Assembly (NCBI GenBank): GCA_030619345.1
Contig: JAUXBO010000178.1
Location: 1-5,626, forward strand
Length of the DNA: 5,626 bases
Origin: Candidatus Zixiibacteriota bacterium
GTDB lineage: Bacteria; Zixibacteria; MSB-5A5; GN15; FEB-12
Reading direction: 5' to 3'
Shown: piece by piece, positions 1 to 5,404 of the stretch
How positions within the stretch are numbered: position 1 is the stretch's first letter
Layout of the letters: each line of letters begins with the position of its first letter
Notes under the pieces: model-generated
Told to the model about the DNA's origin: nothing
Database searches by the model: none
What the model saw: the letters and a program-made list of their open reading frames with translations, nothing else
Made by a program: the position numbers and the translations under genes

Positions 1-22
1 GACCGCAAGGGTCCCGACCTAC
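1..22 (-). repeat. Partial REP-like palindrome cut by the window edge
   Basis: Read on the minus strand, positions 22 to 13 give GTAGGTCGGG. These ten bases also occur in both ends of the transposase unit at 3162-3751. GACC (1-4) can pair with GGTC (10-13) across the loop GCAAG. CCGAC at 14-18 has no partner inside the window, so the other arm should lie just outside it. It follows the crotonase gene by about 78 bp on the transcribed strand and could act as a 3' hairpin. Its identity rests on one shared 10-mer plus half a stem, so this is a likely but incomplete copy. Confidence 0.5.
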
Positions 23-99
23 AAATTGAAATTGTTGCAACGTTCTTCCGGATCATCGCAATATCCAGAACGCGGTCCGAAGGAATCAAACTGATCCCA

Positions 100-885
100 T
101 CAGTGGCCGGAGAAGGTCGGTTTGCGCTTCTCCAGGAATGCTTCCATCCCTTCGTTCTTGTCACCCGTTCCGCAAAGAGATCCGAAATGCATTTTCTCAA
201 AATCACAACCATGCGCGAGATCCATGTCCAGACCACGATTGATACACTCTTTGGCTGCCGCGATAGCAAGCGGGCCTTTGGAAGCAATAGTTTTCGCCAT
301 CTCCATCGCTTTGTCCATCAACTCCGCCGGAGGATAAACCTCGTCGACCAATCCAATCCGGTGCGCTTCGGCGGCGGAGATCAAATCACCGGTGAAAATA
401 AGCTGCATTGCTTTACCGCGACCGACCAAACGCGAGAGACGCTGGGTGCCGCCATATCCGGGGATAATGCCGAGGTTAACTTCGGGCTGTCCCAGTTTTG
501 CTTTTTCCGACGCGAGCCGGATATCGCAGGCCATCGCAATTTCGCATCCGCCACCGAGGGCAAAACCATTGATGGCGACAATTACCGGCTTGGGGAAATT
601 CTGGATAGTCTTCATCAGATACAGCCCCTTGGCCGAAAGTGCATTGCCCGCCTGTACATCGAGATCGGCCAGTTCCGGAATGTCGGCTCCGGCGACAAAT
701 GCTTTTTCTCCGCCACCGGTGAGGATTACACAGCGAACGGCTTCATCGGTCCAGTGGTAGCTGAACAACTGCTGGAGTTCATCGATAGTCTCTCGGTTAA
801 GGGCGTTGAGCGCTCGTTCACGATTGATCTTGACCACGAGGATCGCATCATCTTGTTCAACAATCAGGTTTTTGTATTCGGACAT
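100..885 (-). CDS. Enoyl-CoA hydratase/isomerase (crotonase family)
   Basis: This 261-residue cytosolic protein has the normal full length of a crotonase. The family hydrates trans-2-enoyl-CoA to 3-hydroxyacyl-CoA, the second step of beta-oxidation, and some members act in butyrate/crotonyl-CoA metabolism. The oxyanion-hole signature AGAD is at 65-68 and GGGCE is at 111-115. The two acid/base glutamates of true hydratases are both present, E115 in GGGCE and E135 in GQPEVNLGIIPG, which favours hydratase over family members that lack one. The C-terminus ends in the usual FLEKRKP-type tail. The ATG is preceded by a GGGAG Shine-Dalgarno (complement of 892-896) six bases away. It lies 87 bp downstream of the GNAT gene on the same strand and opposite an acyl-CoA dehydrogenase. 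The chain-length preference cannot be read from the sequence. Confidence 0.95.
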   Translation of the reverse strand: MSEYKNLIVEQDDAILVVKINRERALNALNRETIDELQQLFSYHWTDEAVRCVILTGGGEKAFVAGADIPELADLDVQAGNALSAKGLYLMKTIQNFPKPVIVAINGFALGGGCEIAMACDIRLASEKAKLGQPEVNLGIIPGYGGTQRLSRLVGRGKAMQLIFTGDLISAAEAHRIGLVDEVYPPAELMDKAMEMAKTIASKGPLAIAAAKECINRGLDMDLAHGCDFEKMHFGSLCGTGDKNEGMEAFLEKRKPTFSGH

Positions 886-906
886 GATCTACTCCCGTTA
901 ATGATA

Positions 907-936
907 ATGCGGTGGGCCGACATTCCCCGGCCGCAT
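907..936 (-). promoter_or_regulatory. Hairpin in the GNAT-crotonase spacer
   Basis: ATGCGG (907-912) pairs with CCGCAT (931-936). The stem can continue with CCG (917-919) and CGG (928-930) after a four-base bulge, leaving an eight-base loop. It ends about 10 bases before the crotonase Shine-Dalgarno on the minus strand and has no T-tract, so it is not a standard terminator. It could be an mRNA stability or processing element. I see no good promoter for the crotonase in this 87-bp spacer, so cotranscription with the GNAT gene is plausible. Confidence 0.3.
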
Positions 937-972
937 CCGCGCTTTATTATTGTAATCAATTTCTGTTTCATT

Positions 973-1449
973 TTAGTCGACCGTTCGAACCAGTCTCAGG
1001 CCGGTAGTGTAAGTAGTTGTTCCCAGCAATTCAAAGCCAGCCTTCACATAGCAACCAAGAGCAACCTCGCTATCGCCGTAGAGATGGATCATCACGCGGG
1101 TGATATTTTCACGCTGGGCGGCGCGATCGTATAACAACTCTATCATTTTTGTTCCATACCCTTCTGAACGTTTGAAGCGATCAACAATCAGGTGGGCAAT
1201 TTCCATGGCGAGGTCCATCGGACGGTGCCACAGCTCACCATAGGCGACTGGTTTTCGCTCAGAGAGCAGAATAAATGAAGTCACGCCGTCGCGCTGCCAA
1301 CTGTCGACAATGTCCTCGGACGGTGGAAATTGTTTGCCCCGGCAGAGATCATGATAGGTCTCTTCGGAGTCGATCCAGGAATGGACGACCCGGGAGTACT
1401 CCGGTACGTAAGGGATTAGGTCTGCTTTTACTTTGATCGGGTCAGTCAC
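973..1449 (-). CDS. GNAT-family N-acetyltransferase
   Basis: The protein has 158 residues, the size of a single GNAT domain. Such enzymes transfer an acetyl group from acetyl-CoA to an amine; the substrate here is unknown. The acetyl-CoA pyrophosphate-binding loop is visible as R-S-E-G-Y-G (94-99), matching R/Q-x-x-G-x-G/A, after the beta-4 strand EIAHLIVD (83-90). The C-terminal motif DSEVALGCYVKAGFE (126-140) corresponds to the usual N-x-x-A-x-x-x-Y-x-x-x-G-F element and carries the likely general-acid tyrosine Y134. The start is a GTG with AAGGA (complement of 1456-1460) six bases upstream. It is the first gene of a likely two-gene minus-strand transcript with the crotonase and is divergent from the acyl-CoA dehydrogenase. 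Protein lysine acetylation is one possibility given the neighbours, but that is speculation. Confidence 0.88.
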   Translation of the reverse strand: MTDPIKVKADLIPYVPEYSRVVHSWIDSEETYHDLCRGKQFPPSEDIVDSWQRDGVTSFILLSERKPVAYGELWHRPMDLAMEIAHLIVDRFKRSEGYGTKMIELLYDRAAQRENITRVMIHLYGDSEVALGCYVKAGFELLGTTTYTTGLRLVRTVD

Positions 1450-1477
1450 AAATATTCCTTGTTGCTATTCAAAATCG

Positions 1478-1506
1478 AATATAGCCAAAACAGAGCGGCC
1501 TGGCAA
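1478..1506 (-). promoter_or_regulatory. Sigma70-like promoter for the GNAT/crotonase genes
   Basis: Read on the minus strand, TTGCCA (complement of 1501-1506) and TATATT (complement of 1478-1483) are separated by exactly 17 bases. Each hexamer matches five of six consensus bases. Transcription would begin near 1471, leaving a leader of about 22 bases that contains the AAGGA site. Its -35 box lies 21 bp from the -35 box of the opposite promoter, so one bound regulator could affect both. Confidence 0.65.
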
Positions 1507-1527
1507 GAAAGGGCTGAGCGGCACAAA

Positions 1528-1556
1528 TTGACTTCCGGACAATTATATACTATATA
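1528..1556 (+). promoter_or_regulatory. Sigma70-like promoter for the acyl-CoA dehydrogenase
   Basis: TTGACT (1528-1533) is followed, after a 17-base spacer, by TATATA (1551-1556). The predicted start near 1563 leaves a leader of about 40 bases. The -10 box lies inside a perfect 10-bp palindrome, ACTATATAGT (1549-1558). This may be only AT-rich promoter sequence or may be a small operator. Confidence 0.6.
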
Positions 1557-1584
1557 GTGCGCCGAGAATTTCAGGTTGACCATA

Positions 1585-1591
1585 AAAGGAG
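1585..1591 (+). promoter_or_regulatory. Shine-Dalgarno that fixes the acyl-CoA dehydrogenase start
   Basis: AAAGGAG is the only strong Shine-Dalgarno here. An in-frame TTG at 1576 lies upstream of it, so initiation there would place the site inside the coding region. The ATG at 1603 follows it by 11 bases and matches the family N-terminus. Eleven bases is long, but yifB in this window uses the same AAAGGAG at the same distance. Confidence 0.75.
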
Positions 1592-1602
1592 AAAATAGAC
1601 TG

Positions 1603-2805
1603 ATGATAGATTTTACCTTCACCGAAAACCAATTGGCTGTGCGAGACATGGCTCGTGAACTTGCCGCTAAACATATAATTTCAAGTATTCAGCAGTTCGA
1701 CCGGGAACAAAAGATGAACCCGGCGTTGTTGCCAGCGATGGCCGAGGCAAATCTGCTCGGGTTCTGTATTCCCGAACAGTACGGTGGTCTGGGGATGGAT
1801 TACATTTCTCTGGGACTGGCCTCCGAAGAAATGGAATATGGCGACACGGCAGCGCGCGTAATCCTCTCGGTTCACATCGGGCTCTACTCCCTGCCCATTT
1901 TGACCTGGGCCAACGAAGAGCAAAAACAGAAATATCTGACGCCCGCGGCCAAAGGGGAAAAAATTGGTACTTTCGGGCTGACCGAACCGGCGGCTGGTTC
2001 CGATGTAGTCGGGTTGCTGTCGACGGCTGTCGATCAGGGGGATCACTACCTGCTCAACGGCGAAAAAATGTGGATATCGCTGGCCGATGTGGCTGACTAC
2101 TTTCTCGTCTTTGCCTGGACCGATCTGGAGAAAAAGAAAGCACGCGATCATAGCGGTCTCTCGGCTTTTATAGTCGAACGAGAATACGAAGGCGTAACGA
2201 CCGGAGCGCTGCACGGCAAGCTCGGAGTCCGGGCGGGGAACACCGGCTACATCTCGTTTCAGGATGTCAAAGTCCCCAAAGAAAATCTCGTTTATAAAGA
2301 AGGCCATGGATTCAAGATTGCCATGTTCTGTCTCGACCAGGGGCGCTATACGGTGGCGGCTGGATCGTGCGGATTGATCAAAGCGTGCAGGGATGCTTCG
2401 GTCAAATATTCCAAAGAACGCCACACATTCACGAAGCCAATCGAAGAGCACCAGTTGGTCAAGCAGATGATTGCCAACATGGAAGCGGGCTATCAATACT
2501 CGACCTATCTCTGGATGAAAGCGGGCTGGCTGAAAAACCAGGGGCTGCGTTCGACCCGGGAGACTTCGCTGGCCAAGTGGATCGCCTGTCGCGAAGCGGA
2601 AGCATCGGCGGCCAACGCGGTGCAGGTGCATGGCGCTTATGGTTTTTCCGATGAGTATCCGGTGGAGCGGTTTTATCGCAACGCGAAGGGTGCTTCGATA
2701 TACGAAGGCACACGCGAGATTCACACTTTGATGCAAGCTGATTATGTCCTCGGGCATCGCGTCGACAAAGAGCTGGAACACGATTTGCCGGTGGTGGGAC
2801 AGTAG
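1603..2805 (+). CDS. Acyl-CoA dehydrogenase (FAD-dependent)
   Basis: From the ATG at 1603 the protein has 400 residues, typical of soluble acyl-CoA dehydrogenases. These oxidise acyl-CoA to trans-2-enoyl-CoA with FAD, passing electrons to electron-transfer flavoprotein. The N-terminal helical domain covers about 1-120. The first family signature, FGLTEPAAGSD, is at 124-134, followed by the beta domain with GEKMWIS (153-159). The C-terminal helical domain holds the second signature, with QVHGAYGFSDEYPVERF at 341-357. The catalytic base is most likely E368 in IYEGT. The stretch HGAYGFSDEYPVERFYRN with IYEGTREIHTLMQAD resembles glutaryl-CoA and benzylsuccinyl-CoA dehydrogenase-type members, so an unusual acyl substrate is possible, but the assignment is uncertain. 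It is transcribed divergently from the GNAT and crotonase genes, and the crotonase would take its product. Confidence 0.95.
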   Translation: MIDFTFTENQLAVRDMARELAAKHIISSIQQFDREQKMNPALLPAMAEANLLGFCIPEQYGGLGMDYISLGLASEEMEYGDTAARVILSVHIGLYSLPILTWANEEQKQKYLTPAAKGEKIGTFGLTEPAAGSDVVGLLSTAVDQGDHYLLNGEKMWISLADVADYFLVFAWTDLEKKKARDHSGLSAFIVEREYEGVTTGALHGKLGVRAGNTGYISFQDVKVPKENLVYKEGHGFKIAMFCLDQGRYTVAAGSCGLIKACRDASVKYSKERHTFTKPIEEHQLVKQMIANMEAGYQYSTYLWMKAGWLKNQGLRSTRETSLAKWIACREAEASAANAVQVHGAYGFSDEYPVERFYRNAKGASIYEGTREIHTLMQADYVLGHRVDKELEHDLPVVGQ

Positions 2806-2839
2806 TGGAATAAACCCACCATAAATGGTGGGCCACCGG
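2788..2839 (+). other. Two-tier hairpin at the end of the acyl-CoA dehydrogenase gene
   Basis: CCGGTGG (2788-2794, inside the last codons) is perfectly complementary to CCACCGG (2833-2839). It encloses the 8-bp palindrome stem 2815-2822/2825-2832, so the two right-hand arms are contiguous. The structure spans the TAG stop. No T-tract follows, so it may protect the mRNA 3' end or cause Rho-dependent termination rather than act as an intrinsic terminator. Confidence 0.4.
2811..2837 (+). repeat. Palindromic intergenic repeat, copy 1
   Basis: The core is CCCACCAT-AA-ATGGTGGG (2815-2832), a perfect 8-bp inverted repeat around two bases. It is preceded by TAAA and followed by CCACC. A second copy in the same orientation starts 275 bp downstream. 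The palindrome, short length and intergenic placement suggest a REP-like family distinct from the GTCGGGTT family at the transposase. Confidence 0.75.
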
Positions 2840-3085
2840 ACATGTGCGACAGTGTGAAATCCTCCCTATTAATTCCGACTCAGGCACTGTACGGAATTGG
2901 GTTCGTTTTACGTATTTTTTGTTTTCGCGTTTTGGGATTGGTAGTGAATGGAAGAATGTCCTGCGAATGATGTTGTTACTATTATAGATTTCGGCTCTGT
3001 CATTTTTTCGTCCTTGTTCATATATAGAGTTCGTAGGTGGCAAATTGCGATGGATTGGCGTTCTTTTTGGGGCAAGTCGTCAGAC
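2838..3085. other. Gene-less T-rich segment between two palindromic repeats
   Basis: I find no convincing gene here. The longest plus-strand ORF that starts inside the segment is 42 codons (2842-2970) and has no Shine-Dalgarno. AATTCCG (2871-2877) can pair with CGGAATT (2892-2898) across 14 bases. The following T6 run (2915-2920) starts 16 bases past the stem, too far for a normal intrinsic terminator. The segment may be the interior of a non-autonomous element or a decayed remnant. Confidence 0.4.
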
Positions 3086-3113
3086 TAAACCCACTATAAA
3101 TGGTGGGCCATCC
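3086..3113 (+). repeat. Palindromic intergenic repeat, copy 2
   Basis: The core is CCCACTAT-AA-ATGGTGGG (3090-3107), identical to copy 1 apart from a C-to-T change at 3095 that turns one C-G pair into T-G. TAAA precedes it and CCATCC follows it, close to copy 1. The conserved right arm and near-conserved left arm suggest the folded form matters. The 48 bases after it (3114-3161), up to the transposase unit, show nothing recognisable. Confidence 0.75.
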
Positions 3114-3161
3114 TAATGGCGATGCAAAGGGTGTACTAGAATTCATAAATCAAACTGAGCT

Positions 3162-3208
3162 TAGTAGGTCGGGTTCCGGTGTTTGTTTGCGAACCCGAAA
3201 CCCGACAA
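3162..3208 (+). repeat. Left REP-like end of the RAYT unit
   Basis: TAGTAGGTCGGGTTCCG (3162-3178) opens the end and AAACCCGACAA (3198-3208) closes it. The main stem is GTCGGGTT (3168-3175) with AACCCGAC (3199-3206). A second, mutually exclusive stem, TCGGGTTC (3169-3176) with GAACCCGA (3191-3198), is also perfect over 8 bp. It starts six bases after the transposase stop codon on that strand and may also serve as a transcript 3' hairpin. Confidence 0.75.
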
Positions 3209-3214
3209 TCACAG

Positions 3215-3703
3215 CTACTCCCCAAACTCTCCACAAAGATAATTCGGTTCCTTAAGTCCCCATTCATCCTGATAATATCCCCTCTCGCAGAATTCATGAA
3301 TTGATGAATACTCCCAATCAAACGGACTAATCACCAGACCATGTTTTACTGGATTGAAATGAATATAATCAATGTGACGGCTCATGTCCACTTGATCTCG
3401 GATAATGTGATCCCAGAAGCGATTTTGCCAAACACGGCCGGGACCAAATCGTTCCCGAAACCGTCTGGAATATCGAATTTTGAAATCGTGCATTATCGAA
3501 GAGATTGAATTGTGGCCAATGTTAAGCATCGCATGAAAGTGATCCGGCATTACGACCCAGCATGTTGGACGACAGATCGACCAGCAACTGTGAAAAAGTT
3601 CAATGTCTCCGCACAAAACGCGTCGACGTTCGAATGTCACACAGGTTACGAAAGAGATTAAGTGTGGTTGGTGGTATCGGCGTAGTGTTTTCATTGTTTT
3701 CAT
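3215..3703 (-). CDS. REP-associated tyrosine transposase (RAYT, Y1/HUH family)
   Basis: From the ATG at 3703 the protein has 162 residues, a usual RAYT length. The family nicks single-stranded DNA at REP hairpins. Visible landmarks are a basic, aromatic N-terminus (LRRYHQPH) and the HUH metal-binding motif in MPDHFHAM (52-59, H55 and H57). The block VWQNRFWDHIIRD follows at 91-103. Y113 in DYIHFNPVKHGLV is the probable nucleophile, and the tail DWEYSSIHEF...YYQDEWG is typical of the family. All catalytic positions look intact. The start is uncertain. A TTG at 3718 also opens the frame but lies inside the palindrome, and ATG 3694 is another option. None has a clear Shine-Dalgarno, consistent with weak translation. 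The gene is bounded by matching inverted ends, which supports a self-contained unit. Confidence 0.88.
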   Translation of the reverse strand: MKTMKTLRRYHQPHLISFVTCVTFERRRVLCGDIELFHSCWSICRPTCWVVMPDHFHAMLNIGHNSISSIMHDFKIRYSRRFRERFGPGRVWQNRFWDHIIRDQVDMSRHIDYIHFNPVKHGLVISPFDWEYSSIHEFCERGYYQDEWGLKEPNYLCGEFGE

Positions 3704-3704
3704 C

Positions 3705-3751
3705 TTGTCGGGTTTCAATCCGTCGTAGCCGGATCGGAACCCGACCTACTA
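3705..3751 (-). repeat. Right REP-like end of the RAYT unit
   Basis: This is the inverted counterpart of 3162-3208, with CGGAACCCGACCTACTA at 3735-3751 and TTGTCGGGTTT at 3705-3715. The main stem is GTCGGGTT (3707-3714) with AACCCGAC (3738-3745). The 19-base centre differs from the left end but contains its own inner stem, ATCCG with CGGAT, which extends the hairpin. It finishes one base before the likely ATG of the transposase, so folding of the mRNA could block initiation. Confidence 0.75.
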
Positions 3752-3761
3752 GTTCTACTAG
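3746..3761 (+). repeat. Tandem CTACTAG at the right junction of the RAYT unit
   Basis: CTACTAG occurs at 3746-3752 and again at 3755-3761, separated by TT. The first copy spans the outer edge of the right end and the second lies just outside it. It may mark a sequence recognised at insertion, or be chance. Confidence 0.45.
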
Positions 3762-3786
3762 CCAGCCAACATCTTCATCTCCCCCT

Positions 3787-5325
3787 CTACATCCAGAGTT
3801 TGCGGTCGAGGGAGCGGTAGTGGATCGCCTCGGCGATGTATCCGGTCTGGATGTCATCAGTCCCAGCCAAATCAGCAATCGTTCGAGAGACTTTCAAAAT
3901 CCGATCATAAGCCCGCGCCGAAAGACCCTGTTTTGTTATCGCCATTCCCAGTAAAGATTCTGACTTGTCATCGATCTTGCAATACTTGCGGATGTCGCGT
4001 GATTCCATATGAGCGTTACAAAAAATGTTCTCTTCATTTTTGAATCGATCCAACTGGCGCTGGCGTGCTTCGTTGACACGGGCACGTACATCGCATGATT
4101 GTTCACCGCTGACCTCGGAAGAGAGTTCTTTGAATTTAACCGATGGCACCGAGATGTGGATATCGATCCGATCCATGAGCGGACCGGAGATGCGTGACAT
4201 GTACCGCATGATCTCGGAGCTGGAACAATTGCAGTCATGGTCGGTGTCACCAAAGTATCCGCAAGGACAGGGATTCATGGCGGCTACAAGCATAAATGAA
4301 GCCGGGTAGCTCAGGGTGGTCATGGCTCGTGAAATTGTCACCTGGTGGTCCTCCATCGGCTGGCGGAGCATCTCAAGAATATCTTTCTTGAATTCCGGGA
4401 GTTCATCAAGAAAAAGCACGCCGTGGTGCGACATTGAAACTTCGCCCGGCTTGGGAATCGCACCGCCTCCCACTAGACCGGCGTATGAGATCGTGTGGTG
4501 CGGCGATCTGAACGGGCGCGTGGCGACAAGAGCGCAGTCGTCGGGAAGCCTTCCGGCCACGGAGTGGATTTTGGTCGTCTCGATAGCTTCATCGATAGTC
4601 ATATCAGGCAGCACGGTCGGGATTCTCCTCGCCAGCATGGTCTTGCCGGAGCCGGGTGGGCCGATCATAATGATATTGTGCCCCCCGGCTGAGGAAACTT
4701 CGAGCGCTCTTTTGGCCGATTCCTGCCCGCGCACATCGGAGAAATCTATCGGGTAGTTGTGCGAGTTACGAAAGACTTCTTCAATGTCCACCGTGAACTG
4801 ACTGATGCTGCTTTTGTCTTCGAGAAAGTGGATTGTCTCCTGCAACGACTTGACCGGAAATACGGGAACGGTTCCGGCCATAGCCGCTTCCCGGGCGTTA
4901 CCGTGCGGGACGATCATTCCTTTGATGCCGTTGGAGCTATCGAAATTCATAGCCATCGGCAGTACGCCTGGCACCGGCCTCAGGGCACCATCAAGGGAAA
5001 GCTCTCCTAACAAAGCGTAGTCATCGAATCTATCTTTCAGTATTTGTCCGGTGGCGGCCAGAATTCCGACTGCGATGGGGAGGTCAAAGGCGGAACCTTC
5101 CTTGCGGATATCAGCCGGAGCAAGATTGATCGTAACCCGTTTGGCGGGGAAAACAAAGTCGGAGTTCTTGATGGCGGCGGTAACCCGTTCTTTGGATTCC
5201 CGCACAGCGCCTTCGGGCAGGCCGACCGTCACGAAAGCCGGAAGTTGTTGCTGGATGTCAGTTTCGACTTCGACAGTGTAGGCATCGACACCCATCGTGG
5301 CGGCTGAGATTACTTTTGACAGCAT
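3787..5325 (-). CDS. yifB: YifB/ComM-family Mg-chelatase-like AAA+ ATPase
   Basis: The protein has 512 residues, the full length for the family. The studied member ComM is a hexameric helicase that promotes branch migration when transformed DNA integrates; other members are less well understood. The N-terminal ChlI/Lon-like fold covers about 1-170 and opens with a typical GLPEGAVRESKERV (35-48). The AAA+ core follows: Walker A GPPGSGKT (222-229), Walker B GVLFLDE (302-308), sensor-1 N351, and a probable arginine finger R386 in GPLMDRID. Paired cysteines in NPCPCGYFGD and DHDCNC (C353, C355, C365, C367) suggest a small metal site conserved in the family. Sensor-2 R471 lies in GLSARAYDRIL. The C-terminus AIHYRSLDRK is characteristic and complete. 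The start has AAAGGAG 11 bases upstream. No competence neighbour is visible in this window. Confidence 0.95.
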   Translation of the reverse strand: MLSKVISAATMGVDAYTVEVETDIQQQLPAFVTVGLPEGAVRESKERVTAAIKNSDFVFPAKRVTINLAPADIRKEGSAFDLPIAVGILAATGQILKDRFDDYALLGELSLDGALRPVPGVLPMAMNFDSSNGIKGMIVPHGNAREAAMAGTVPVFPVKSLQETIHFLEDKSSISQFTVDIEEVFRNSHNYPIDFSDVRGQESAKRALEVSSAGGHNIIMIGPPGSGKTMLARRIPTVLPDMTIDEAIETTKIHSVAGRLPDDCALVATRPFRSPHHTISYAGLVGGGAIPKPGEVSMSHHGVLFLDELPEFKKDILEMLRQPMEDHQVTISRAMTTLSYPASFMLVAAMNPCPCGYFGDTDHDCNCSSSEIMRYMSRISGPLMDRIDIHISVPSVKFKELSSEVSGEQSCDVRARVNEARQRQLDRFKNEENIFCNAHMESRDIRKYCKIDDKSESLLGMAITKQGLSARAYDRILKVSRTIADLAGTDDIQTGYIAEAIHYRSLDRKLWM

Positions 5326-5336
5326 ATTAGTCTATT

Positions 5337-5343
5337 CTCCTTT
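5337..5343 (-). promoter_or_regulatory. Shine-Dalgarno of yifB
   Basis: On the minus strand AAAGGAG stands 11 bases before the ATG. The surrounding leader shares AAAGGAG...AATAGACT with the acyl-CoA dehydrogenase leader. It supports 5325 as the start. Confidence 0.7.
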
Positions 5344-5345
5344 AG

Positions 5346-5354
5346 AGTATCATA
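5346..5354 (+). repeat. 9-bp direct repeat AGTATCATA, proximal copy
   Basis: The same nine bases recur at 5586-5594, in the same orientation, on the other side of the self-complementary segment. They could be a target-site duplication. On the minus strand the repeat contains TATGAT, but a transcript starting from it would begin within the yifB Shine-Dalgarno, so this copy is unlikely to be the yifB -10 box. Confidence 0.45.
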
Positions 5355-5404
5355 TTCTCTTTCTGGATTCCGGCCAGGACTCTCCCGGAGACCGGATATT
5401 CCCG

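Larger units (their letters stand above)
3162..3751 (-). mobile_element. 590-bp RAYT unit with 47-bp inverted hairpin ends
   Basis: A single transposase gene lies between two inverted 47-bp ends. Each end has the same plan: a 17-bp outer block (3162-3178 and 3735-3751, perfectly complementary), a 19-bp variable centre, and an 11-bp inner block (3198-3208 and 3705-3715, perfectly complementary). Nothing else fits between the ends. No target-site duplication is visible, as expected for HUH enzymes. The unit begins 35 bp behind the yifB stop and does not damage that gene. RAYTs are known to process REP palindromes of this design; whether this unit still moves cannot be told from one copy. Confidence 0.75.

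Noticed and set aside
19..102. In-frame extension of the crotonase past its TGA, 26 sense codons to a TAG inside the edge repeat, which could suggest selenocysteine or read-through.
   Set aside because: The protein already ends at the normal family length and tail. A 26-codon open stretch is expected by chance in roughly three of ten cases, and I see no recoding hairpin.
103..1134. 343-codon plus-strand open frame opposite the crotonase and GNAT genes.
   Set aside because: It is the antisense shadow of two clear genes, has no family features, and crosses their intergenic spacer.
1681..2781. 366-codon minus-strand frame inside the acyl-CoA dehydrogenase gene.
   Set aside because: It is antisense to a well-supported enzyme and has no recognisable domain or start signal.
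2871..2920. Intrinsic terminator after the acyl-CoA dehydrogenase (AATTCCG/CGGAATT followed by T6).
   Set aside because: The stem is short with a 14-base loop, and the T-run begins 16 bases after the stem, too far for a standard intrinsic terminator.
2459..3043. 194-codon minus-strand frame running from the intergenic repeat region into the acyl-CoA dehydrogenase gene.
   Set aside because: About half overlaps a certain gene on the other strand, it reads through the palindromic repeat, and its composition is unlike a folded protein.
5349..5354. TATGAT on the minus strand as the yifB -10 box.
   Set aside because: Transcription would begin within the Shine-Dalgarno sequence, and no matching -35 hexamer lies 16-18 bases upstream.
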